From NCBI RefSeq assembly GCF_001046635.1, contig NZ_KQ130452.1:980668-1044667 (forward strand): a stretch of 64,000 bases of DNA, in the 5' to 3' direction. The position numbers and the translations under genes were made by a program. Under the pieces are notes generated by a model. It ran no database searches. It was given only the letters and a program-made list of their open reading frames with translations, and was not told the DNA's origin. Source of the stretch: Novosphingobium barchaimii LL02. GTDB taxonomy: Bacteria; Pseudomonadota; Alphaproteobacteria; Sphingomonadales; Sphingomonadaceae. How positions within the stretch are numbered: position 1 is the first letter of the stretch; each line of letters opens with the position of its first letter. Below, piece by piece: positions 1-8,899 of this stretch.

Positions 1-2
1 CC

Positions 3-959
3 GACGAAGCCGACGCAGCCCTGGTGGTCGTGCCGCCGTACCACATCGCCGGCATCTCGGCGCTGCTGTCGTCGATCTACGCCCAGCGCAAGATCGTGAT
101 GCTGCCCAGTTTCTCGCCCGAAGGCTGGCTCTCACTGGTAGCGCACGAGGCGGTCACCAATGCCTTCGTAGTGCCTACCATGCTGGCGCGGATCGTCGAT
201 GCCATGGAAAAGGGCGCTACTGCGCAGACCGCCAGCCTGCGCGCTATCGCCTATGGCGGCGGGAAGATGCCGCTTGAGGTGATCCACAAGGCGCTGGAAC
301 GGTTCCCCAGCGCAGGCTTCACCAATGCTTACGGCCTCACAGAAACCAGTTCGACCGTTGCCCTGCTGGGGCCCGAGGATCACCGCGAAGCGGTTGCTTC
401 CGAAGACCCGAAGGTGCGTGCCCGGCTCACCTCGCTGGGTAAGCCGATCCCCACCGTCGAGATGGAAATCCGCGGCGAGAACGGCGAAGTCCTCCCCGTT
501 GGCGAACCCGGCGAGATCTACGTGCGCGGCGATCAGGTTTCGGGCGAATACAAGGAAAAGAGCGCGCTCGACGCCCAGGGCTGGTTCCCCACCCGCGACG
601 CCGGGTTCATGGACCAGGATGGCTATCTGTTCCTTTCCGGCCGCGCCGACGATGTGATCGTGCGCGGGGGCGAGAACATGTCACCCGGCGAAATCGAGGA
701 CGTGCTTCTCACCCACCCGGCCGTAGCCGATGCCTGCGCCTGCGCGATCCCCTCAGTCGAATGGGGCGAGACGGTGGGCGTCGCCATAGTCACCCGCCAA
801 GGCCACATTGCCCCGAACGAAGGAGAATTGAAGGAGCTGGTCCGCTCGCGCCTGCGCTCCTCGCGCGTGCCGGAGAAGGTCGCCTTCGTCAGCGAACTGC
901 CCTACAACGAAATGGGCAAATTGCTGCGCCGCAAAGTAAAGGATGTTCTTGCCGACTGA
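3..959 (+). CDS. AMP-forming acyl-CoA synthetase (5' truncated by window edge)
   Basis: This is the C-terminal ~318 residues of an adenylate-forming (ANL) ligase that activates a carboxylate to its CoA thioester through an acyl-AMP. The reading frame is open to base 3, so the N-terminal lobe and P-loop lie outside the window. Visible family motifs are the YGLTET adenine-binding loop near base 330, the W-F-x-T-x-D region near base 580, the hinge segment SGRADDVIVRGGENMSPGEI near base 640, and the C-terminal lysine loop EMGK near base 910. The CaiB-type gene behind it starts inside this gene, a 17-base overlap, which argues for translational coupling and a shared substrate. The substrate cannot be read from the sequence. 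Confidence 0.9.
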   Translation, partial: DEADAALVVVPPYHIAGISALLSSIYAQRKIVMLPSFSPEGWLSLVAHEAVTNAFVVPTMLARIVDAMEKGATAQTASLRAIAYGGGKMPLEVIHKALERFPSAGFTNAYGLTETSSTVALLGPEDHREAVASEDPKVRARLTSLGKPIPTVEMEIRGENGEVLPVGEPGEIYVRGDQVSGEYKEKSALDAQGWFPTRDAGFMDQDGYLFLSGRADDVIVRGGENMSPGEIEDVLLTHPAVADACACAIPSVEWGETVGVAIVTRQGHIAPNEGELKELVRSRLRSSRVPEKVAFVSELPYNEMGKLLRRKVKDVLAD

Positions 960-2151
960 CCCTGCCTCGCCCGGTCCCGCGATCCCGCTGGCGCGCTGGG
1001 CCGACAGGCAGATCAAGGCGATGGCCGACGCGCACGCCAGCCCTGCGCTTGCCGCGCTCGACGGCGCAACCTTGATGGGCGAGCGGGGCGCTAATTACCG
1101 CATCAGCGGCAGCATCTCCCCCGGATTGGGCGGCAGCCACCTGATGCCCACACGGGACGGCGGCTGGTTCGCCCTCACCCTGATCCGCGAGATCGACCGC
1201 GAACTGCTGCCTGCCCTCTTCGGGAGTGCCGACATCGACGTGCACGACTGGAACGCGATTGCCGCAGCCGTGCTGCGACATGACTGCAACGACCTTGTTG
1301 CCAGGGGCCGCGCCCTCGGCCTGCCGGTGGCCTCGGCAGACGAGGCGCCGGTTTCGTCTCCGATCGAAGTCATGCATCGCGGGGAGCAGCGGGAAAGGCC
1401 AGCCGGGCACCGCCCACTGGTGATTGACATGTCCGCCATCTGGGCCGGACCGCTTGCCGGGCACCTGCTCTGGCAAGCCGGCATGGAGGTGGTGAAAGTC
1501 GAGAGCCGCAGCCGCCCCGATCTCATCCGCCGCGACGATCCGGCGACGTTCGCCCGCATCAACCAGGGCAAGGCCAGCCTGCTCGTCGACTTCGCCAGCG
1601 AAAGCGAAAAAGCCGCCCTGGTTGCCCTGATCCGCCGGGCGGACGTGGTTATCGAATCCTCCCGCCCCCGCGCCCTGCGCCATCTAGGGATAGATGCCGA
1701 AGCGCTGGTTCGCGAAGTCCCTGGCCTGGTCTGGCTCTCGGTCACGGGCCACGGTGCCAGCGGAGAGGCCGCTAACTGGGTCGGCATCGGCAACGACTGC
1801 GGCGTCGCCGGAGGGCTTTCCCGCGCCATGGCCGATGTATCGGGCGAAATAGGCTACGTCGGCGACGCCATCGCCGACCCCCTGACCGGCATCACCGCTG
1901 CGCACGAAGGTCTTGCCGCTTACCGCAGAGGGTTTGCCCAGCGCATCGGCCTGTCGATGAGCGCCATCACCGCCCTGGCCCTGGCCCAGGAACGTGACCA
2001 CGACCGCACAGCCATCGACGCAGAACTGGGCGCGTGGGGCGCCGCGACGGGGTGCCCCTTCCCCCTTGTCCGGCCCCGCATGTTGCAAGCCCCGGTACGT
2101 CCGCTTGGCGCGGACACCGTGCGCTATCTCGACGCATTCGCACAATGCTGA
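943..2151 (+). CDS. CaiB/BaiF-type (class III) CoA transferase, apparently circularly permuted
   Basis: This 402-residue protein resembles family III CoA transferases, which move CoA between acyl groups through an aspartyl-CoA thioester. The segment that normally opens the family (IDMSAIWAGPLAGHLL, then VVKVES) appears only at residues 161-187. The likely catalytic Asp is D312 in ADPLTG. Residues 60-130 (a GGWFALTL strand, then LLPALFG and GLPVAS) resemble the part that normally closes the family, so the domain order is rotated. The start ATG lies 17 bases inside the preceding ligase gene. The end overlaps the ATG of the amidohydrolase by seven bases. CoA acceptor and donor are unknown. Confidence 0.85.
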   Translation: MFLPTDPASPGPAIPLARWADRQIKAMADAHASPALAALDGATLMGERGANYRISGSISPGLGGSHLMPTRDGGWFALTLIREIDRELLPALFGSADIDVHDWNAIAAAVLRHDCNDLVARGRALGLPVASADEAPVSSPIEVMHRGEQRERPAGHRPLVIDMSAIWAGPLAGHLLWQAGMEVVKVESRSRPDLIRRDDPATFARINQGKASLLVDFASESEKAALVALIRRADVVIESSRPRALRHLGIDAEALVREVPGLVWLSVTGHGASGEAANWVGIGNDCGVAGGLSRAMADVSGEIGYVGDAIADPLTGITAAHEGLAAYRRGFAQRIGLSMSAITALALAQERDHDRTAIDAELGAWGAATGCPFPLVRPRMLQAPVRPLGADTVRYLDAFAQC

Positions 2152-3572
2152 TCCGCAACGCTGAAATCTTTGGCCGCACACTCTGCGACTTGCGCATCGA
2201 AGGCGCCCTCATCGCGGAGATCGGCAACCTGCCTGTTCGTCCACACGAGCTGGTGATCGAGGCCCGCGGCGCAGCCCTGTTGCCGGGCCTGCACGACCAC
2301 CATATCCACCTCGCCGCCCTCGCCGCGCAGCGCGGTTCAGTGCAATGCGGCCCGCCACAAGTCACCGACGCCGCTGCGCTGTTTAGCGCGCTGCAAGTGC
2401 CTGGAACGGGATGGCTGCGCGCCACCGGCTTTCACGAAAGCGTGCTGGGCGGAGACCTGCCAGAAGCGGCCGTGCTTGACCGGATGGTGGCGGATCGTCC
2501 TCTCCGATTGCAGCATCGCACCGGGCGTATGTGGCTGCTGAATTCGCGCGCGCTGGACGAACTGTTGGCCATTGCCGCGCCGCCGCCTGGCCTGGAACGC
2601 GGCGATAGCGGTTTCACAGGACGCCTGTTCGACGAGGATGTCTGGCTGCAGCGCGCGCTCGCAAGCCTTCCCCCCGACTTCGGCGAAGCCAGCGCCGAAC
2701 TCGCCCGTTTCGGGGTGACTGGCCTGACCGACATGTCACCGCGCAACGATCCCGTGATCGCCGGCCATTTTGCGCAGCAGAGGGCGGAACGCAGGCTGCT
2801 CCAATCCACCGTTCTGGCCGGTGGCCTTACCCTCGCCGAAGCGGAGCAAGACAGCTGGCGCCTCGGCCCTCTCAAGCTGCACCTGCACGAAGCCGCGCTC
2901 CCCGATTTCGACGAAGCGATCGGCTTCATCCGCGCCGGCCATGCGCAGGGACGCGCCCTTGCCGTCCATTGCGTGACCGAAGTGGAACTGGTTTTCACCC
3001 TAGCCCTGCTCGAAGTCGCCGGCTCTATGCCGGGGGACCGTATCGAGCACGTATCCGTTGCCGCGCCGGAACTGGTGGAGCGCATGGCCGCTCTGGGCCT
3101 TTATGCCTGCGTCCAACCGCATTTCATCGCCGAGCGCGGCGATCGCTACCTTGCCGACGTCGAACCCCGGCACCATCGCGACCTCTATCGCCTGCGATCC
3201 CTTCGCAAAGCTGGCATCGTCATGGCAGGCGGTAGTGACGCACCCTACGGCAGCGCCGATCCATGGCAGGCCATGGCAGCAGCCATCAGCCGCTGCACAC
3301 CAAGCGGCACCTGCATCGGTCCCGATGAAGCCCTGACGCCGGAAGAAACCCTGGCGCTTTATATCGCCGATCCGCAGGACCTTTCGCGCGCGCGCCGCAT
3401 CGCTCCCGGGGAGCCTGCGGACTTGTGCCTGCTGGGACTGCCATGGTCCGATGCGAGAAGCCGGCTCTCCAGCGCCGACGTAACCGCAACGATCTGCGCC
3501 GGGCACCTAGTCCACCAGCGCGTCGACCAATCCCCAGTCGAGCGCCTGGCGAGCGCCGATACGGCGCCCTGA
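2145..3572 (+). CDS. YtcJ-like amidohydrolase (amidohydrolase_3 family)
   Basis: This is a 475-residue metal-dependent hydrolase. The metal-binding GLHDHHIHLAA segment lies at the start of the barrel, AVHCV supplies a mid-barrel histidine, DRIEHVS another, and GGSDAPYGSADPW near the C terminus carries the late Asp typical of YtcJ-like proteins. Such enzymes hydrolyse C-N bonds, for example of N-substituted formamides, but the substrate here is unknown. The chosen ATG overlaps the stop of the CoA transferase gene, and longer in-frame extensions upstream would lie wholly inside that gene. Its last 66 bases overlap the 3' end of the convergent crotonase gene. Confidence 0.85.
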   Translation: MLIRNAEIFGRTLCDLRIEGALIAEIGNLPVRPHELVIEARGAALLPGLHDHHIHLAALAAQRGSVQCGPPQVTDAAALFSALQVPGTGWLRATGFHESVLGGDLPEAAVLDRMVADRPLRLQHRTGRMWLLNSRALDELLAIAAPPPGLERGDSGFTGRLFDEDVWLQRALASLPPDFGEASAELARFGVTGLTDMSPRNDPVIAGHFAQQRAERRLLQSTVLAGGLTLAEAEQDSWRLGPLKLHLHEAALPDFDEAIGFIRAGHAQGRALAVHCVTEVELVFTLALLEVAGSMPGDRIEHVSVAAPELVERMAALGLYACVQPHFIAERGDRYLADVEPRHHRDLYRLRSLRKAGIVMAGGSDAPYGSADPWQAMAAAISRCTPSGTCIGPDEALTPEETLALYIADPQDLSRARRIAPGEPADLCLLGLPWSDARSRLSSADVTATICAGHLVHQRVDQSPVERLASADTAP

Positions 3573-4454
3573 AAGCACCATCAGCGCAGTACGCTGACGC
3601 CCGATCCGGCGGGTCAGGGACACACATCCTCCCGCTCCCGGCAGGATTCCCATGGCCAGTTCCGGCAACTGGAACCACGACCGCCGCGTCGCAGTGATCC
3701 GGCTGGCGAAAGCCGCCAATTCCAGCCCCGCGCCGATGGCGGCGCCGTCGATCTCCACCGCAAACCGGTCTGCGCAGAGCACCGCTTCGCGCGCAGGCAA
3801 AGTCCGCGCGCGGATCATGTGCGCGGCGGCCGGATCGGTTGTCGTGCCGAATTCGCCGAGTTCCGCGCCAAGGCTGAATGCCTTGCCCCGCGCTCTCAGG
3901 GTGATGCGGGTGATGCTGCGGTCCATGTTCACCAATGCGAACGCTTCGTGCAGATCGTCACGCATGGACCGGTCGATGGCATTGCCCGTGTCTGGCCGGG
4001 CGAGAGTGGCAACCACTTCGTTCCCTTGGCGCATGAGTGAAACGCCGCCGCGAATCAGATCGCCCTCAGGTATTTTGCGTCGTGCGATCCAATCCCTGTG
4101 CGCCGTGCTGCCCTGCAGCGTGGCATAGGCCAGAGACTCCGCCGTAAGCCCATCTTCGGCAGAAAGTGAAGGCAGCAGCCGCAGCAGCTGCACAAGCGTT
4201 GCGGCCGCCAGAGGCTGCGATATCACAGCCTTAGCCAAGGCGTCTGCTTGGGAACCGGATTCGACAAAGGTATCCAACTTGATCGCAAGAGGGTGGTCCG
4301 CCGCGCCTATTCCAATCAGCGGACAAGGCGGCAACCGGATATCTGCTGCTTCATGCCGCGTAGCTGCCAGATCGACGAAAGCAACCGGCCCGGGCCACGA
4401 ATGTCCGCCGTACTCAAGCTCTGCCGCCGATGCCGTAAATTCCTTAAAATCCAT
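3507..4454 (-). CDS. Enoyl-CoA hydratase/isomerase (crotonase) family, apparently circularly permuted
   Basis: The protein has 315 residues if it starts at MDFKEF; in-frame codons further upstream give unconvincing sequence. The crotonase core is at residues ~145-315: GKAFSLGAEL (190-199) and GAAIGAG (237-243) form the oxyanion hole, and E265 in LPELAMGILPGAGG is the candidate catalytic Glu. The protein stops right after WGLVDALVD, so the usual C-terminal helices are missing there. Residues ~72-128 (ALAKAVISQPLAAATLVQ ... ESLAY ... WIARRK) instead resemble those helices placed in front of the core. It converges on the amidohydrolase gene with a 66-base overlap and probably acts in the same CoA-ester pathway. 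Confidence 0.85.
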   Translation of the reverse strand: MDFKEFTASAAELEYGGHSWPGPVAFVDLAATRHEAADIRLPPCPLIGIGAADHPLAIKLDTFVESGSQADALAKAVISQPLAAATLVQLLRLLPSLSAEDGLTAESLAYATLQGSTAHRDWIARRKIPEGDLIRGGVSLMRQGNEVVATLARPDTGNAIDRSMRDDLHEAFALVNMDRSITRITLRARGKAFSLGAELGEFGTTTDPAAAHMIRARTLPAREAVLCADRFAVEIDGAAIGAGLELAAFASRITATRRSWFQLPELAMGILPGAGGCVSLTRRIGRQRTALMVLSGRRIGARQALDWGLVDALVD

Positions 4455-4779
4455 GACTTTCCCGCATACGTCCATCGATTTCATTCGTTCTCGCAGAGGA
4501 ATGGACCTACCCCGCGACGTTGGCCAGCCCCAAACGTGCAGACACACCTCACCACAGCGCAAGCGATCCAAGTGATCGCCCGATTTGACACCTAACCAAG
4601 CCCTCCCAACTTGTCCCATTCGTATACATACAAGATGCGCTTGATGAACATCAGTGTTGATGCTAACCCAAGTGAGCAAAAAACGAGAACGACTCGTTTA
4701 TCTGAGCAATCGACTCAGGGATCGAGGCCAATCTCGCCGAAGGCGAGTTCATCAACCAAGCAGAGGGAGGAGAGACCTC
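4455..4779. other. Divergent intergenic region between crotonase and IclR-type gene
   Basis: This 325-base gap separates two divergent genes and must carry both promoters. I see no convincing ORF. It is locally AT-richer than its neighbours around 4600-4720. A TATACA element lies near 4633, but no well-spaced -35 box accompanies it on either strand. A purine-rich ribosome binding site (GAGGGAGGAGAG) ends about seven bases before the IclR-type ATG at 4780. Confidence 0.6.
4681..4699. promoter_or_regulatory. Perfect inverted repeat AAACGAG-N5-CTCGTTT, candidate operator
   Basis: This 19-base perfect palindrome has seven-base arms and lies 81 bases upstream of the IclR-type start. Position and symmetry fit an autoregulatory or divergent-control operator for that regulator, but the pairing of protein and site is inference. 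Confidence 0.45.
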
Positions 4780-5595
4780 ATGTCTGGAAAGACGTCATCA
4801 TCATCGAACAAGGCAAAAATTGCTCGTCGCGTGATCGAAGTGCTGGAATATTTCGACGACGCGCATCGGGAGGCTACCGTCATGGACATCGTCCGGCGTT
4901 ATAACCGACCGCAGTCGAGCACGTCCGAACTGCTTTCGAGCCTTGTGGAACTGGGACTCCTTCACAAGGATGCCTACTCGCGCGTCTACAGCCTGACGCC
5001 CCGCGCCGCGCTGATCGGCACCTCCGGCCAGCCCGAACTGGTTCGCGACGGACGCATCGTGCGCCTGATGGACCGCCTGGTCGCGCAGACCGGCCTTTCG
5101 GTCGCGCTGCATTCCATGGTCGGGCTGGACGCGCAGATCGTCAATTGGCGCCACGGCCCACGCGCCATGGCCGCCACCCGCGAACTGGCGGGCGGCATCA
5201 AGGAACCCTTGGCCCGCAGCGCTGCCGGCCTGCTGATGCTGTCGACCATCCCCCGCCAGCGCTGCGAAGGCATGGTCCGCCGCCTCAATGCCGAAGCCGA
5301 CGAGCAGTGCAAGTTCGCCTTCTCCGAGATGATGGCCCGTATCGACGCCTGCCGGGATTCGCGCCACATATTCGCCGCTGCCGGGTTCGGCACCGGCGCC
5401 GATGCGCTCAGCGGCCTTGTCCCGCGCCAGCCCGATGGGCACCCGCTGGTGATCAGCGTCATCTACGGCAAGGACGACAAGGTCACCCCCGAAGCCCTGT
5501 TCCAGTGCCTGAGCGACGCCATGCGCGCCTGCCTGCCGGACCCGGGTTCGCACTATGCCGAGTCGACGGTCGAGCAGTTCTCGCACGCGGCCTGA
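4780..5595 (+). CDS. IclR-family transcriptional regulator
   Basis: This is a 271-residue DNA-binding protein. Residues ~10-65 form the winged helix typical of IclR proteins (VIEVLEYFDD ... MDIVRRYNRPQSSTSELLSSL). The rest matches the effector domain, with the family-like LARSAAGLLML segment in the middle. The ATG at 4780 was chosen because a strong GAGGGAGGAG Shine-Dalgarno sits just upstream and the in-frame extension further 5' is low-complexity. It probably controls the CoA-ester genes beside it, through the palindrome at 4681. A strong terminator follows. The effector is unknown. Confidence 0.85.
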   Translation: MSGKTSSSSNKAKIARRVIEVLEYFDDAHREATVMDIVRRYNRPQSSTSELLSSLVELGLLHKDAYSRVYSLTPRAALIGTSGQPELVRDGRIVRLMDRLVAQTGLSVALHSMVGLDAQIVNWRHGPRAMAATRELAGGIKEPLARSAAGLLMLSTIPRQRCEGMVRRLNAEADEQCKFAFSEMMARIDACRDSRHIFAAAGFGTGADALSGLVPRQPDGHPLVISVIYGKDDKVTPEALFQCLSDAMRACLPDPGSHYAESTVEQFSHAA

Positions 5596-5620
5596 GCGCA
5601 GGGCCCAGACCCAAAGGGGA

Positions 5621-5656
5621 AAGGCCCCGCGAGATATCTCGCGGGGCCTTTCTTTT
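5621..5656 (+). terminator. Rho-independent terminator after the IclR-type gene
   Basis: A perfect 30-base palindrome (AAGGCCCCGCGAGA and its complement) at 5621-5650 is followed directly by TCTTTT. It lies 25 bases after the stop at 5595. Because the palindrome is perfect and A-flanked, it may also serve the convergent TetR gene ending at 5690. Confidence 0.85.
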
Positions 5657-5689
5657 GCCGAAGTCCTTCAGCGGACAAGAATAAAGCCC

Positions 5690-6466
5690 CTAATCGGGCA
5701 GCACGTATGTATAATCCTTATCGCCGCCATCGCGGGCATCGCGGATCGCGAATTGCATGAGCCTTGCGCCCGGCACGAGGTAGCGGTCCTCGCTGATATC
5801 CGGGCCCATCTCGACCAGCTTGCGCAGTTCCTTGTCCGTGACCAGCGTAACCGAGCGCTCGATGCCGATCATCACCATCGTCGCCATGGAGGTGCTCGAA
5901 TTGCTGACTAGGGCATCGAAATCCATCTGCGCCACAATCAGGCCGATGATTGGACGGCTGCTCTCGATCCGGTGGCGCATCATGCGCGCGTCGTGCTGGT
6001 CCGCCAGCGCGTTGCGCATGTGCAGCAGCCGTGAATGGCGCAGCCAGAAATTGTGGTAGCTGCGCACGAAGCGATAGCAGCACGCGAACAGCTCCTCGTC
6101 CGGCCAACGCTCTCGCAGGACCGAGAGATACTCATCCTGCGCCGTCTGCATCACTGGCTCCAGCACCGCCAGCAGGAGTTCAGTCATGTCGGTGAAGTAG
6201 GTGTAGAGCGAGGTCATGCCCAGCGATGCCTTGCCAGCCACGCGGGCAAGCGTGACCGGCTCCTCGGACATCTCGATCATTTCGATGGCGGCCACCAGAA
6301 TACGCTCGCGCGTGATCCGCCCCTTGCGGCCCAGGCGCTGGCCGCTCAGATTGTGGCTGACCGCAGCGCAGGCCTGCCTCACCGCAGCCGACAGCAGCGG
6401 CGACAGGCCCGCGAGGTGGCTTGGTTGCGCAGCCACCTCGGGATCGTCATCATCCCCTTCCTGCAA
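5690..6466 (-). CDS. TetR-family transcriptional regulator
   Basis: Up to 258 residues, longer than most TetR proteins because of a 40-50-residue N-terminal extension. The helix-turn-helix is at about residues 51-98 (TRERILVAAIEMI ... MTSLYTYFTDMTELL). The first codon of the longest frame is TTG, three bases after the aldehyde dehydrogenase stop, and a GTG ten codons further in is a second option, so the true start is uncertain. It is the last gene of a minus-strand run (ALDH-TetR), suggesting it regulates that run. The ligand cannot be predicted. Confidence 0.8.
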   Translation of the reverse strand: MQEGDDDDPEVAAQPSHLAGLSPLLSAAVRQACAAVSHNLSGQRLGRKGRITRERILVAAIEMIEMSEEPVTLARVAGKASLGMTSLYTYFTDMTELLLAVLEPVMQTAQDEYLSVLRERWPDEELFACCYRFVRSYHNFWLRHSRLLHMRNALADQHDARMMRHRIESSRPIIGLIVAQMDFDALVSNSSTSMATMVMIGIERSVTLVTDKELRKLVEMGPDISEDRYLVPGARLMQFAIRDARDGGDKDYTYVLPD

Positions 6467-6469
6467 GGG

Positions 6470-7951
6470 TCAAGCCGGCTCAGCCTGCCGCACAGGCCAG
6501 GCCAGCAGCTTCACGTCAGTATATTCCTCGATGCCCTCGACGCCCCATTCACGCCCCATGCCGCTGGCCTTGAAGCCGCCGAAGGGAATGTCGCCGGCTA
6601 TGCACATGCCGTTATTGATGCTCATGGAGCCGGTCCTCACGCGGCGCGCAATGTTCATGGCACGCTCGTGGCTACCTGATACGCCGCCCGAGAGGCCGTA
6701 GGAGCTTTCGTTGGCGATGCGGATGGCATCCTCGTCGTCCTCATAGGGAATTACCACAAGGACTGGCCCGAAGATTTCCTCCTGGGCAATGCGCATGTCG
6801 TTGGTCACATCGACGAAGCAGGTCGGCTCGACGAAGTAGCCGCCGCCCTTGTCGGGCCGGATCTTGCCGCCCGCGAGCAGCGTGGCCCCTTCTTCCTGGC
6901 CAAGGTCGATGTAGCTTTTCACCCGCTCCATCTGCCGTTTCGACACTACCGGACCCATGACGTGGGCAGGATTGTCCACATCGCCCCAGTTGTCGCCGAA
7001 CTTGCCGTAGGCGCCGCCGAGGATGGCCTTGGCTTCCTCGTAACGGCTCTTGGGCACGAGCAGGCGCGACTGAACCGCGCAGCCCTGCCCGGCATGGAAC
7101 ACGAGCATCGACATGCCTATATCCATCGCGAAGTTCGGGGCATCGTCGAGAACGATCTTGGCCGACTTGCCGCCCAGTTCCAGGAACACCCGCTTCAGGG
7201 TCGCTGCGCCCTGCTCCATGATCCGCTTGCCCACGCCGGTGGAGCCGGTGAACGAGATCAGGTCGACGCGCGGGTCGGTCACCAGCATTTCGCCGGCCAG
7301 GGCCGGGTCGGCACCGAAAATCACGTTCATCACGCCGTCCGGGAAGCCCGCTTCTTTCGCCAGTTCACCGAATACCGCGCCCATGCCGGGAGTGTCCGGC
7401 GCAGGTTTCAGGATGACGGTGCAGCCCGCCAGCAGCGCCGCCACCACCTTGCCGATATTGACGTAGAGCGGCACGTTCCAAGGCGTTATCGCCCCGACGA
7501 CGCCGACGGATTCGCGCAGGCCCAACCGCTTGTGGACCATCCCGAAGGCCGGCCGCTCGCCGTAATCGACTTCCCAGTCGATGCGGTCGAAGACGGTGAT
7601 GTAATCGTCCCAGCCGTCCAGCGCCATGTCGACATGGGCGCGGGTCACCGCGCCCTGCGCCGCCCCGGCTTCGTGGATGGCAAGCTGGCCCAGCTTTACG
7701 CGATCGCGTTCGAACAGTTCGCGGTACTTCTTCACCAGCGCCACGCGCTTTTCGACGTTGGTCGACCAGTCGGTTTCGTCAAAGGCCCGGCGTGCGGCGG
7801 CGATAGCCTCGTTCACGTCATCGGCGGTGGCGTCCGCGGCCTTGCCGACCGGCTCGCCGGTCCACGGGCTGATGACGTCGAAAGTCGCACCATTGCCGGC
7901 ATCGCGCAGCTTGCCGTCGATGTAGAGCCTGGCATCGGGAAGAGTGGTCAT
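6470..7951 (-). CDS. NAD(P)-dependent aldehyde dehydrogenase
   Basis: This 493-residue enzyme has the full ALDH catalytic set: N159 in TPWNVP, K182 in LKPAPDTP, E258 in LELGGKS and C291 in GQGCAVQSR. Cofactor loop FTGSTGVGKRI is at 234-244. It oxidises an aldehyde to the carboxylate in the cytoplasm. Its neighbours (SDR upstream, two CoA ligases in the region) suggest an alcohol to aldehyde to acid to acyl-CoA route, but the substrate is not determined. A plausible AAGGATCA ribosome binding site precedes the ATG, and the TetR gene follows with three bases between. Confidence 0.92.
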   Translation of the reverse strand: MTTLPDARLYIDGKLRDAGNGATFDVISPWTGEPVGKAADATADDVNEAIAAARRAFDETDWSTNVEKRVALVKKYRELFERDRVKLGQLAIHEAGAAQGAVTRAHVDMALDGWDDYITVFDRIDWEVDYGERPAFGMVHKRLGLRESVGVVGAITPWNVPLYVNIGKVVAALLAGCTVILKPAPDTPGMGAVFGELAKEAGFPDGVMNVIFGADPALAGEMLVTDPRVDLISFTGSTGVGKRIMEQGAATLKRVFLELGGKSAKIVLDDAPNFAMDIGMSMLVFHAGQGCAVQSRLLVPKSRYEEAKAILGGAYGKFGDNWGDVDNPAHVMGPVVSKRQMERVKSYIDLGQEEGATLLAGGKIRPDKGGGYFVEPTCFVDVTNDMRIAQEEIFGPVLVVIPYEDDEDAIRIANESSYGLSGGVSGSHERAMNIARRVRTGSMSINNGMCIAGDIPFGGFKASGMGREWGVEGIEEYTDVKLLAWPVRQAEPA

Positions 7952-8033
7952 GAGATGATCCTTGGCGAGAAATCTATGAATTAAAGGTCACGAGCGCGCC
8001 GGGTCGGCCCCGCGGCTTCGTTGGACGGTGCGC

Positions 8034-8783
8034 TCAGGCCTTGCGGGCGCCGACAGAGACGTGGGAGACCCGCACGTCCGGCGGCAGGTCGATCACCGCG
8101 CGAAACACGCCGGTCACCGAAGCCGAATGCGAAACCGGCCGCACCCGCATGTCGAGGCCGTTCTTCGCGCAGCCCATGTGGAAACGCATGGCGGCGTCGC
8201 GGTCCCAGTTCGGCCTGTCCTTGCCCTCGTCGTGCATGGGCCCGGCGCGCACCAGCGTTACGCGAATGCCGCTTTCTTCAAGCTCGGCTTCAAGCTGCTG
8301 GCTGAACTGCTCCAGTCCCGCCTTGCTGCACTGGTAGAGCGCGAGCATTACGAAGGGCACCGCGATGGATTCGCTGCCCACGTTGATGATATGGCCGCCC
8401 TTCTCCATCATCGGGATGGCTGAGCGGCAGCAGTAGATCGGCCCCTTGAGATTGATGGCGATGATGCTGTCGATCTGCCGATCCGTGGCTTCGGCGATCG
8501 TGAACGGCTCATAGATGCCAGCGTTGTTGACGAGTACGTCGATCTTCGGGTGCTTCCGGGCGATGGCCGCGAAAGCCGCGCGAACGGAATCAGGGCTGGC
8601 GACATCGCATTCGACAGCCATGGCGCCACCCCCGATAGCATCGGCCACCGACTGCACCTTCGACAGCGTGCGCCCCAGCAGGATCACCGTCTCGCCCTCG
8701 CTCACGAAGCGGTGTGCCAGTGCTTTGCCGAGACCCGCTCCCGCACCGGTGATGACGATCGTTTTGCCCACGGTTCCTCCCAC
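8034..8783 (-). CDS. Short-chain dehydrogenase/reductase
   Basis: About 249 residues with a classical SDR fold: nucleotide-binding TGAGAGLG at 12-19, NNAG at 87-90, catalytic S137 and Y150-x3-K154 (YQCSK). The start is uncertain. The longest frame begins with GTG at 8783, but a second GTG at 8771 also follows a GGGAGGA sequence closely. It probably oxidises an alcohol or reduces a ketone in the pathway that includes the ALDH gene 82 bases downstream on the same strand. Confidence 0.85.
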   Translation of the reverse strand: MGGTVGKTIVITGAGAGLGKALAHRFVSEGETVILLGRTLSKVQSVADAIGGGAMAVECDVASPDSVRAAFAAIARKHPKIDVLVNNAGIYEPFTIAEATDRQIDSIIAINLKGPIYCCRSAIPMMEKGGHIINVGSESIAVPFVMLALYQCSKAGLEQFSQQLEAELEESGIRVTLVRAGPMHDEGKDRPNWDRDAAMRFHMGCAKNGLDMRVRPVSHSASVTGVFRAVIDLPPDVRVSHVSVGARKA

Positions 8784-8899
8784 TCCATTGGCCGCCCGCT
8801 AGATGCGGATCAGCTGCTTGCATTCACCATAGCGGCTCGCCAATCGAGCGCCTATCGCGGCGACGATGGATCAAAGCGCCCGCGCCCCGGCGATACCGT

